This document shows positions 35,890-47,900 of a stretch of DNA of 64,000 nucleotides, piece by piece. A program made the position numbers and the translations under genes. This DNA is from Paralichthys olivaceus. Taxonomy: Eukaryota > Chordata > Actinopteri > Pleuronectiformes > Paralichthyidae. The first letter of the stretch is position 1. Every line of letters begins with the position of its first letter. The stretch covers positions 30,735,001 through 30,799,000 of the forward strand of contig NC_091093.1 in NCBI RefSeq assembly GCF_024713975.1, given 5' to 3'. The notes beneath the pieces were generated by a model, which saw only the letters and a list, made by a program, of their open reading frames with translations, was not told the origin of the DNA and did no database searches.

Positions 35890-38800
35890 GTAACTCATTC
35901 AACTTTTATTTGTGAATGGACACAGAGAGCTTGCAAAGCAATATGTTGAGAGCTGTGTGCTTGTTGCGTGAATGTGCACAAAGTAGTATCTAACAAATCT
36001 ATACTGAATTCTGCCCTCCTGTCAAGGATGTTAAAAACTTGGGTTAATTCTATCAAGTAAATGATGTGCAGGGTGTTGGACCAGAGTATCAGGTCTGGTC
36101 TAAAGGTGGTAGGGACAATATATGATGGGACTGATGAGAAAGTCTCTGGCTTGATTTATCTGACCTCTCCTGGTCAGTGGAGGAGAATGTCTCTGTCCCT
36201 GTTATCCCTCACAGACAAAAGTTGTCCTTGGTATTAGCTGGAGTTGGGCATAGTGGGCAGGATGGATCTTCAGCCACTGCTGGAGGTTTTGTGTGAGGTA
36301 GGGACGTTATAGGTTGCTTCCTTTCCCCAGAGATCCTTCCAGCTGATCTGTCTTTTCTCTGTGTTCTCCCATTTCATCCACTGCCCCTGTCTTGCCTGAG
36401 TGGCAGCCCTCGTATTTTCAATTTTATTTGTATAGCGCCAAATCATAATGTACATTATCTCAAGGCACTTTACATAGAAGGTCAAGACATGGACATCTTG
36501 CTGCCTTTTCCTGACACCAGATTTCCAGGACTACCAATTTTCCCTACTCTAAAGGAGTTGCCTTTGTTCCACAGGGGTCTACTCTGACCTCGGCCTGAGC
36601 CTCCTCTCACCTGTTGAACGTGGCCCACACTGTCAGCACACTAGAGTACTGCTTTGACTGTTGAGTTGCTTCTTTTGATGACCATTTCCATCCTGTTGTC
36701 AGTGATGGTCCAACAGCCTGTATAGATTTGTCTCTGGACTCTGAGAGGGTCATCTCCAGCCTTGGTGCAATTAAACTACATTACAAGGTCTGAGATAGGC
36801 AGCTCGAGGATGACCTCCTAAATGTAACAATGAATAGTTTATGTTTCCTGTCAATAAAGTCTTTACTCCCTAATGTTATTCACAAGAAAGATTTACAGTA
36901 TGTAACACTGCAAAATCACACACACCCAAACAATCAAACTTACATATACAACCCAATAGGTGGTGCCAGTTGTTAATATATAAAATGGATGTTCTCTTTC
37001 TCTTTTACAGCCCTGTTAAACTTTCTCATCAAACTTGGACTGAAGGAATTTTATCCCAACAAGCTCAATCTACGGTCTCTCTTTGAGGTCAACAAAAACA
37101 GCATTGATGAAAAAGCAGTTTTATCAGTGGAGGAAATACCATGGTGTTTTCTCAGGAAACTTTTCAAAATAAATGCTCAATGCAGGAGCTCTGTCCAATC
37201 ATCAATCAGGCCAGAGGAAAACATTGAGGAAATTGATGATCTCTTTGATAAAGAGCTTTACACGGCTGATGACTCTACAGATGATAAAGTTAACCCCCTC
37301 GACCTCATAGTCGCTCTGTTCCTTTGTGCTGACAGCTTCTTGCAGCAGGAAATGGCCCTCAAGATGTCAATGTGCCAGTTTTCTCTTCCACTGCTGTTGC
37401 CCCGCGGCCATAAGAGTCAGTGTACCCTGATGCTGTGGGCTCTGAGAGATATCGTCAAAGAGTGGTGTCCACATGATATGTCTCAATCAAGAGGGTTTGT
37501 TGAAGACAACATTATCCAAGCAAATATACCATTCTACTCCTTTGTGAGGCTGAAGAACAGTAGTTTATCCAAGTCCCAGTTTTTGAATCATGTCCTCAGC
37601 AGTGGGCAACAGAACTGCAACATCTTCATACACAGAGATGTGGAAGGGGGGGCAGTCAAAAGAGAAATTGCAAATGGGCTTGTTGAGGTTTGTTGGTACC
37701 TTCCCTCTGGTGGAGAAAATCTTGACATTTTTCCTGAGCCTATTGCCTTCGCAAATTTGCGAGGGGACATTCATGATTCACTCACACAATTCAACTTTCT
37801 CATTCAAGTATCAACAGCTACCTTTGTGTTCCTGGACAGTGTTGAAGAAAATGAGCACAAGATTCTATCGTCTCTTCAAGATGTGAAATCCAAACTCTTC
37901 TTAGTTCTCAATCGAAAGGGAGGGAATGCCAGTGAGGAAATGATGTCTGTGAAGAGATTGGTGGATGAATTAGGTTTACCAAAGAACAGAGTGAAGGTGA
38001 AAGAACAGAGGCAAAATGTGGCAGAGTTCTCCAGAAATCTTTGTGAGGTCATCAAGACTCTACAGATGAAATACACCATAAGCATTGAAAATATGGTTGG
38101 TAAAGCTCTTGATCTTGGCCTGTCTGTGGACGAGAGCAAAACTGAAGCACAAAGAAAAGCTGCTGAGGAGATCATGGACGGCATTGGAGTGCGAAGTATT
38201 CCACACTATAAAAAACAACATCTTATTTTGCAAGGAGAAAACTGGAAAAGGTTGTCAAAGTTAGAAAAGGAAGAATGTAGACTGAAGAAATCTGGTGATT
38301 CTGGCCTTGAAGACTATAAATGTAAACTACAGGAAGAAAAACTACAAATCAGAAGGGAGCAACAAAACTACAATGCGTCCAAAGGAATGAAGAGTTTTAT
38401 CAAGTGCTTATCTACAAGTGACAAAGAAAAAAGAGATGTTTTCCTTAAATGGATGAAACTGAAGTTTAATACACATTCACGAGGCAAACTCTCTGTTTTA
38501 CGCAACAAATTCAAAGAGCAATGCAAGAAGAAAGACGTCAAACTCATAGCAGAGTTAGACCAAGCTTTGATGGATAGCTCTTTGGGAACAGAGCATTACA
38601 TGAGAGAGATGGGACTGATCTATGAGTTCTCAACTAACAGCTCAACAACAGCTGATGAAATATCCCACCTCCCAGGTTTGGCAGCTGAAATGCTGTTGGA
38701 TGGATATCCTTTAGAGCTTTTGGACGGAGATGCTTCCAATGTCCCAGAGAGATGGGTGACAGATGTGCTGATGGAGCTTCACAAGAAGGTTGGGCAGAGG

Positions 38801-41704
38801 AGCAGACTGTTGGTACTGACTGTGTTGGGTGTTCAGAGCACCGGTAAGTCAACGCTCCTCAACACCATGTTTGGTGTGCAGTTTCCTGTCAGCAGCGGCA
38901 GATGCACAAGAGGAGCTTTCATTCTCTTCCTCAAAGTTGGAGAGGATTTGAAAAGTGAGTTAAACTGTGATTTTATTGTCCTTATTGACACAGAGGGTCT
39001 TAAGTCTCCTGATCTGGCACAACTGGAGGACAGTTATGAGCATGACAACCAGCTAGCAACCTTTGTCATTGGCTTGAGTGATGCCACCATTATCAACATC
39101 GCAATGGAAAACGCAGCAGAAATGAAAGATGTCCTACAAATTGCAGTGCATGCATTCTTGAGAATGAAAGAAATTGGAAAAAAGCCAGTTTGTCATTTTG
39201 TTCACCAGAATGTTTCATCAGTTTCAGCTCATGCCAAGACCATGACAGAAAGAAAACATCTCTTGGACCAACTCAATGAAATGACTCAAATCGCAGCTGA
39301 AATGGAAAAAAAACCTTCTATCAAGGAATTCACAGACGTGCTGGACTATGACATGGACAAGAACAACTGGAACATCCCAGGACTCTGGCATGGAACACCA
39401 CCAATGGCACCAGTGAACACAGGTTACAGTGAAGCTGTAGCACATTTCAAGAAAAATCTTTTGCAAACAGTGAAGAGGGACCCATGCAATGAAGTGTCAC
39501 AGATCCCAGAGTTTCTGGAATGGATGAGAAATCTCTGGAAGGCGGTGAAATATGAGAACTTCATCTTTAGTTTCAGAAACACTCTTGTGGCTCATGCCTA
39601 TGACAACCTGTGCAAAGAGTTCAACCAATGGGAATGGGAGTTCAGAAGAGAGATTCTGACCTGGCAAACACAAGCAGAGGTAGAAATCTTGAATGCTGAC
39701 AATGAATCTGAGGGAGAAACTTGGAACAGATTAGTTGGAAGAAAGAAATCTGAGGTGTCACAGAAAATAAAAGACCAAGAGACAATAATGAGGGAAAAAC
39801 TTTACGACTACTACAAAATGACAGGCAAACGAGTTAATCTGATAGAGAAATACAAAGTGGACTTTTTGAACAGTGTCAAAGCCCTTGCAGATGAAATCAA
39901 ACATTCTGTGTGGGCAAAACTGGACTGTGTCCTTGAACGAAAAATAAGTTCAAAAAAGGCTCAGGACATTCAGAGAAAATACAGAGGTGTGATTGAACAG
40001 AAGGTCATGAAGCTTCTGGGTGACTACAAAGAGTCAACTCCACCGACTGAGGAAGAACTGACACAAGAGTTTGAAAAGATGTGGGCTGAAGCCACTGTAA
40101 ACGTGTCCGGCCCGAAAGAGCAAGATATTGCAGCATGCGTCCTGAAGCAGTTGAGAAAAAACCTCTTTAATCGAAATGTCAATGAGGAGTTGCAGAACAT
40201 AAGAGACCTAAAGGAAATTGGGACAGGTCCATTTAAAACTAAGCATGAGCATGTAGACTCTGTGGTGCAGAAGTTCCCACCTCTGTGTGGAGGACCTTTG
40301 CAGAGCTTTGCGGACAGTATCATTGAATCTTGTACAAGGTTTGTACTTGATAAAGTAAAGACAAATGCAGATTACGAGGACTCTTTCACAAAAGATCTTC
40401 TAGAAAAAATTGATAAATCCCTTAAACAAGGTTTCATCCATCACAAAACAAACATACATTTTGAGATTGACTTGAAACTTCACATTTGTGGCATTGCTTC
40501 AAGGGAATTTGTCAAAATGCACAGAAGATTCTTGTCGGATAATAATCCTCACACTCAGCTGGAAAAGTACAAGACTCAGTACCGGTCAGATTTTCTCGAT
40601 TTATACAAAAACCAAGATCACTGCCAACGCAAAGCAAATCATTTTGTCCAGTCGTGTATCAAACCTGCTGTGGAACAGTTCATCTGTAGATCTCTGGGAG
40701 TTGACATTGTGGATGACATTTTGACGAGTTCCCATTCAACAGAGTATAGTTCTCGCACAATCTTCCAGTACAACATTCAGAAAGAGTTGCTGCTAAATGA
40801 AGACTTCAAGAGTTTTTTCAGCTACACTGCTAACTATGAAATATATGTTAAAGATTGGATATTTCAACACATCCTGCAAAAGATGTCAGCGGACAAGACT
40901 TTGTGCAAACTGAAGAACAATAATCTACAAGTCATTGACAAAAAAATATCAGAAGCGATAGACCGGGCAGCAAAAGAAGAAGATGGAGGTCTGCTGCCAG
41001 ACAACAAGGAAAGCATCACGAAGCTAATCAGCAACATGCGCAAATATTTAATCAAAGACATCTTAGTTTCAGTGGAGGCTGAAAAAGCCACCTTGTTTCA
41101 AATCCAAAGCTCATGTCATTCATTCATCAGCTGCCTCAAGATCTCAATGAAGGACTTGAAGGATCAACTTGAAGAGGAGTTCTCAAACTCTGACGACATC
41201 ACTGAGACGCTGAACAAGCTTCCTATCAAACCACAGGATGAGCTTTTCAAGCGAGTGTTTGGTTGTGGACAACAGTGTCCATTTTGTTATGCTCCCTGTG
41301 AGGCGGGTGGCACAGAACACAAGCAGCATCATGCAGCTATTCATCGGCCACAAGGCCTTGGCAGAGTCATTTGGGAGTCAAGTAGGAGGCTGGTTAACTC
41401 ACTGTGTACAACTGACGTACACAGTGATCGTGTATTCAGAAGCTTGGACACCAAAGGGGAGTGGCGTCCTTACAAGGACTACACTGACTACTATCCAGAC
41501 TGGATCATTCCTCCAGACCCCACCATAGAATCATCTGACTACTGGAAGTATGTCCTGGTACGATACAATGACAGATTTGCTGAAGAATACAAAGTCAAAC
41601 CAGCTGAAGTTCCAGAGGCCTGGAAGAGACTCACAAAGGAACAAGCTCTGAAGGGTTTGACAGATGCCTTCAACATGAAGAACATGTACGACACAAAACT
41701 TTGA
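35853..41704 (+). CDS. gvin1-like: Interferon-induced very large GTPase-like protein, unit 5
   Basis: Proposed join 35853-35889 and 37011-41704, 1576 residues. Class B throughout, closest to unit 2. P-loop GVQSTGKS at about 619-626, then CTRGAF, DTEG and FVHQNV. Near residue 360 a local replacement reads KTLQMKYTIS where the others read KTSLIDVKDTIS, two residues shorter. The C-terminal Cys/His cluster and YKDYTDYYPDW tail are complete. Within the tail the VIWESS segment matches unit 3 and the RVFRSLDTKGEW segment matches unit 6, further signs of exchange between copies. The frame is open and the promoter has a normal TATA box, so it is probably functional. Confidence 0.88.
36410..36485. repeat. 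Dispersed fish repeat fragment in the unit 5 intron
   Basis: The same TTTATTTGTATAGCGCC-containing fragment as in unit 2, at the same intron position, so it was present before the array expanded. Confidence 0.45.
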
Positions 41705-42871
41705 CAAGTATTTCTAAACAAATAATTTATAGAAGCATGAATGTTTCTTTCAGAAATGTAAACCCTGGAAGAAAACAAAAGAGCAGAGGGATGAATTCTG
41801 TTTAAAAAAGACTTTGTACACCAAATCTGGTTTTTAAATTTGTTGCGTTGGTGTTTAAATTACATATGACTTGTTTTCTTGTTGTCAATGTGTGGTCTCA
41901 GTGCAGGTGTCCAACGTCCTGAGACAGACTTAAAACCCATCAATAATTTTGCAGCTCCTCGATCAGAAGATGAAATTCACCTTGTTCCTGATGGTTACTC
42001 AGGATTGGACGGACCCAATTTCTTCTTTCATTTTTTCAAGAAGTGAGATGACAACAAAGTTGTCCTCACTGCTCAACTCTATTTTTGTTTGACTGTGATT
42101 TTTTGGAATTGATAGAATGATGAAACACATCAGACTCAGGGTGCACGGCTTGATTTTTATTTGATCACAGATTTTTTTCTCAAGCACCAAAAAATAGAAA
42201 CTTGGTGTACAAAGACCTTTACTAAGAAAACTAGAGGTCTTCAGTGTTTTACCTTTAAATGTTAGTTGTTTTAACTGTTGTCTTCTTTAGTCCAGAGATG
42301 ATGAACACTGGAAATGATTATGTTCGACTTAAAATCACATTAACATCAGAAAACGTTGTTGTTTTTTTTGCCATGTTTTTCATGTTGTGAAGATTGTGGA
42401 TGTTCCTTTTATTGCAAGACTTTTACCTTCACAGTCGATTGTGTAATGCTTACTTGTAAAACCAAGTTTTAAACGTTTCAGTGAGTCATATTGTAAATGT
42501 ATTAAATGTTATAAATATTTACTCTAAATAACTTTTGTTGATGACTTGGTTGTTTCATACACAGATGTGATGAGATGTTTCAAACATGATCAGAGCGATG
42601 CACACAAATGAGGATCAAGTGCAAAGACTGTTTTTATATTTCACCTTTATTTCCACATTGTACTTTTAAAATATGAACATTTTGAAATTAAAAGTAATGA
42701 ATAAGTGCTAGAGTAAATGAGACTAAAGAAATCAGAATTACCTGAAAATGTATGTTAATGCAATTACTTTATGTGTCATACATCCTTTCATATGTTGAGT
42801 AATTTGTGACTTTTATGCTTTTACACAGTTAGTGTAGTAAGTAAGTAACATCTAGAAATACTAGGGGGTGG
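41705..42871. repeat. 3' flank of unit 5
   Basis: Matches the flank of unit 2, including the 400-base deletion joined at AGGGGGTGGTCAAG (about 42863). No gene is seen. Confidence 0.7.
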
Positions 42872-43010
42872 TCAAGTATTAATAAAAGCCACAAAATGCA
42901 CCTTGGACTCATGGATAATGATTTGAAAGCAGCAAGGAGCCTGGGCCTCCATGTTTCATTATTGTATAGTTACTGGTGGTGGCAATGATGATGATATATA
43001 AACTCAGGCC

Positions 43011-43425
43011 ATGAAGAAATGTTATTCAGTAAATATATTTTAAAAAATCATCCTTAAAGTGACTATTGTCAATGTTTTTACAGGCATGTACCAAAACAGG
43101 CTAACCTACAAGACAGCAAACGATCCCTGTGAGCTTGAGGAAGTGATGAATAAATATGTCACCGATTAACAGACTACGAGAAAAGAGGTTGGCAGTGATC
43201 CTCGTTTACACCGGCTGGAGGACATTCTTTTTAGCAGAACCAACATGGGAACTTATAGTTTACATTTGCAGATACGTATACTTATGGTTGAATCAGGGCA
43301 ATGAACTGTCGCTTCAGACAAACACATACGTAAGCACAAGGAACTCAATCAAACTCAAAAGACAGCTGAACTTTAAAAAGTTGTCAGGACCTAGATCAGG
43401 GTTTTCAGTATCCTGCACTCAGTGA
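43011..43425 (+). repeat. Spacer module with an 89-codon open frame, copy 4
   Basis: Open frame 43156-43425 (MSPINRLREKRLAVIL...), closest to copy 1 at 19117. Confidence 0.4.
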
Positions 43426-43829
43426 TCTATGCCAGACTTGATGATATGATACAAAAAATAAAAGGAAGCTCAAAGGAAGATAGAGGGAAGAGTAGTAAAG
43501 TTAGTGCAGCTCCACCCAGAGGTATTTGTAGTCGATGCTTGGACGGAAAACTAATGACATTCTAATCCACCAATGGCAGTGCTAGTACCCTATTATTGGT
43601 TGATTGAATCTAGTGATGGTCAGATCACGTCTCCCTTTAAGTCAAAACATTAGACATTTCTTGAGATCTAACATCTTTCACCAATGGTCCAGCATTATGG
43701 GCTAACAACAGACAATCTTTGTAAAGGCAAAGTTTGATCCATTCTTGACCTGTGAACTTCATCTCAGAAATTCCTTGTTTCCTCCAACCATAAAAGAATA
43801 AATTTATTGATTTATTGAGTAAATTTTTT

Positions 43830-44002
43830 TTTCCATTTCCCCCCCCAAGTGAGATAAGGTGATGCATTTGCCAGATAGGAAAGAACAAAGTTAATCATTA
43901 GCCTTTTGTTCCAGTGCATCAAATACTTTTGGTTTTGCTTGTCTAGTATAAATAACAGTGCTGACACGAGCAGCCGCACACTCTCCCCGAACACAGCGTC
44001 AG
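43830..44002 (+). promoter_or_regulatory. Unit 6 promoter and noncoding exon 1
   Basis: TTTCCATTTC at 43830-43839 is, on the minus strand, GAAATGGAAA, an exact GAAANNGAAA interferon-response core. TATAAATA follows at 43947-43954, and exon 1 ends GCGTCAG at 44002. By family knowledge these genes are interferon-induced, which makes the site plausible. Confidence 0.55.
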
Positions 44003-44143
44003 GTAGGTTTTAGTTTACATGCTGCAAACATTTTTTACCCTTATTCTTAGTTTTCCAATCAGTGACAGACTATTGATACTTAATTTATTGAATTCATTGA
44101 TCCGATTTGAATGTCTGATAAATTATGTGTATTTTTCATCCAG

Positions 44144-44979
44144 GTTCTGAGACACAAGGGACTCAAGGAAGACAAGGAAAAGTCAGACCATGTCCGCAAT
44201 GAACACAGGAGGAGGAGCTCTTGCAGGTACATTCCTTTGGAATACTTTCATGCATGCAACTATCTATGATTAGAGGACTTTAAAAATGATCTGGGCCTTT
44301 AGAATCAAATGGAGCTCAACAAATAATTAAATAAATTCATAAGCAGAGGAAAAGATAAAGACAAAATTCCCTCATTGCTACAGTGATCAGGAATTAAATT
44401 ACATTGCTCGCTGTGCTTTCCAACAAATGTAAAACAGGAACAGCAACTTATTGTTGGAGAAACTTACAATACTTCAATCGATTACATCCGTACCCAAGAT
44501 ATTTTGGCAGAATTTTGCACAATGGGAGGAAGTGGAGACACGTTGTATGTTTTCATACAGTCTATTATTAGATTAAGAAACAGCAAAAACCCCAATAACA
44601 GTATAGTTCAATGAAAATATCTTTTTAATTTTTTGTGAACTTAATTTGGTGGTTGAGACAAGCAACAGGTTCAAATGAAGACAATCTGGGTTAGTGCTGC
44701 AAGTCAGACAATTAAGCTTTTGAATTGGACAAAGTGATTTATGATTTCACAGTTAACCAAAATCAATTCAATTCTAAAACATCTTGGCCACAAGCTTATC
44801 CAAAGATATACTGTGTTTGAGTCTGTGAAATTAACTATATTTGGCTTTGTGGAAATAACAATTATTCTGTCAAACTTGCGAGTTAATACATATTTTTACT
44901 CCAGATTTTGATGCACAGAAGAATTAAGGGAAGAGTTCAACCATGTCTACAAGAAACACAGAAAGTGAAGAGCTTTCAG
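44144..44979 (+). other. Unit 6 paired start exons E2 and E3
   Basis: E2 is 44144-44226 (ATG 44190) and E3 is 44905-44979 (ATG 44943), with intact splice sites and both ending in phase 1. Confidence 0.6.
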
Positions 44980-47900
44980 GTAACTCATTCAACTTATATT
45001 TGTGTATGGACACAGAGAGCTTGCAAAGCAATATGTTGAGAGCTGTGTGCTTGTTGCGTGAATGTGCACAAAGTAGTATCTAACAAATCTATACTGAATT
45101 CTGCCCTCCTGTCAAGGATGTTAAAAACTTGGGTTCATTCTATCAAGTAAATTATGTGCAGGGTGTTGGACCAGAGTATCAGGTCTGGTCTAAAGGTGGT
45201 AGGGACAATATATGATGGGACTGATGAGAACGTCTCTGGCTTGCTTTATCTGACCCCTCCTGGTCAGTGGAGGAGAATGTCTCTGTCCCTGTTATCCCTC
45301 ACAGACAAAAGTTGTCCTTGGTATTAGCTGGAGTTGGGCATAGTGGGCAGGATGGATCTTCAGCCACTGCTGGAGGTTTTGGGTGAGGGAAGGACGTTAT
45401 AGGTTGCTTCCTTTCCCCAGAGATCCTTCCAGCTGATCTGTCTTTTCTCTGTGTTCTCCCATTTCATCCACTGCCCCTGTCTTGCCTGAGTGGCAGCCTT
45501 CGCATTTTCAATTTTATTTGTATAGCGCCAAATCATAATGTACATTATCTCAAGGCACTTTACATAGAAGGTCAAGACATGGACATCTTGCTGCCTTTTC
45601 CTGACACCAGATTTCCAGGACTACCAATGTTCCCTACTCTAAAGGAGTTGCCTTTGTTCCACAGGGGTCTACTCTGACCTCGGCCTGAGTCTCCTCTCAC
45701 CTGTTGAACGTGGCCCACACTGTCAGCACACTAGAGTACTGCTTTGACTGTTGAGTTGCTTCTTTTGATGACCATTTCCGTCCTGTTGTCAGTGATGGTC
45801 CAACAGCCTGTATAGATTTGTCTCTGGACTCTGAGAGGGTCATCTCCAGCCTTGGTGCCTGAGATAGGCAGCTCGAGGATGACCTCCTAAATGTAATAAT
45901 GAATAGTTTATGTTTCCTGTCAATAAAGTCTTTACCCCCTAATGTTATTCACAAGAAAGATTTACAGTATGTAACAGTGCAAAATCACACACACCCAAAC
46001 AATCAAACTTACATATACAACCCAATAGGTGGTGCCAGTTGTTAATATATAAAATTGATGTTCTCTTTCTCTTTTACAGCCCTGTTAAACTTTCTCATCA
46101 AACTTGGACTGAAGGAATTTTATCCCAACAAGCTCAATCTACGGTCTCTCTTTGAGGTCAACAAAAACAGCATTGATGAAAAAGCAGTTTTATCAGTGGA
46201 GGAAATACCATGGTGTTTTCTCAGGAAACTTTTCAAAATAAATGCTGAATGCAGGAGCTCTGTCCAATCATCAATCAGGCCAGAGGAAAACATTGAGGAA
46301 ATTGATGATCTCTTTGATGAAGACCTTTACACGGCTGATGACTCTACAGATGATAAAGTTAACCCCCTCGACCTCATTGTCGCTCTGTTCCTTTGCGCTG
46401 ACAGCTTCTTGCAGCAGGAAATGGCCCTCAAGATGTCAATGTGCCAGTTTTCTCTTCCACTGCTGTTGCCCCGCGGCCATAAGAGTCAGTGTACCCTGAT
46501 GCTGTGGGCTCTGAGAGATATCGTCAAAGAGTGGTGTCCACATGATATGTCTCAATCAAGAGGGTTTGTTGAAGACAACATTATCCAAGCAAATATACCA
46601 TTCTACTCCTTTGTGAGGCTGAAGAACAGTAGTTTATCCAAGTCCCAGTTTTTGAATCATGTCCTCAGCAGTGGGCAACAGAACTGCAACATCTTCATAC
46701 ACAGAGATGTGGAAGGGGGGGCAGTCAAAAGAGAAATTGCAAATGGGCTTGTTGAGGTTTGTTGGTACCTTCCCTCTGGTGGAGAAAATCTTGACATTTT
46801 TCCTGAGCCTATTGCCTTTGCAAATTTGCGAGGGGACATTCATGATTCACTCACACAATTCAACTTTCTCTTTCAAGTATCAAAAGCTACCTTTGTGTTC
46901 TTGGACAGTGTTGAAGAAAATGAGCACAAGATTCTATCGTCTCTTCAAGATGTGAAATCCAAACTCTTCTTAGTTCTCAATCGAAAGGGAGGGAATGCCA
47001 GAGAGGAAATGATGTCTGTGAAGAGATTGGTGGATGAATTAGGTTTACCAAAGAACAGAGTGAAGGTGAAAGACCAGAGGCTAAATGTGGCAGAGTTATC
47101 CAGAAATCTTTGTGAGGTCATCAAGACATCCCTGATAGATGTGAAAGACACCATAAGCATTGAAAATATGGTTGGTAAAGCTCTTGATCTTGGCCTGTCT
47201 GTGGACGAGAGCAAAACTGACGCACAAAGAAAAGCTGCTGAGGAGATCATGGACGGCATTGGAGTGCGAAGTATTCCACTCTATAAAAAACAACATCTTA
47301 TTTTTCAAGGAGCAAACTGGAAAAGGTTGTCAAAGTTAGAAAAGGAAGAATGTAGACTGAAGAAATCTGGTGATTCTGGCCTTGAAGACTATAAATGTGA
47401 ACTACAGGGAGAAAAACTACAAATCAGAAGGGAGCAACAAAACTACAATGCGTCCAAAGGAATGAAGAGTTTTATCAAGTGCTTATCTACAAGTGACAAA
47501 GAAAAAAGAGATGTTTTCCTTAAATGGATGAAACTGAGGTTTGATACACATTCACGAGGCAAACTCTCTGTTTTACGAAACAAATTCAAAGAGCAATGCA
47601 AGAAGAAAGACGTCAAACTCATAGCAGAGTTAGACCAAGCTTTGGTGGATAGCTCTTTAGGAACAGAGCATTACATGAGAGAGATGGGACTGATCTATGA
47701 GTTCTCAACTAACAGCTCAACAACAGCTGATGAAATATCCCACCTCCCAGGTTTGGCAGCTGAAATGCTGTTGGATGGATATCCTTTAGAGCTTTTGGAC
47801 GGAGATGCTTCCAACGTCCCAGAGAGATGGGTGACAGATGTGCTGATGGAGCTTCACAAGAAGGTTGGGCAAAGGAGCAGACTGTTGGTACTGACTGTGT

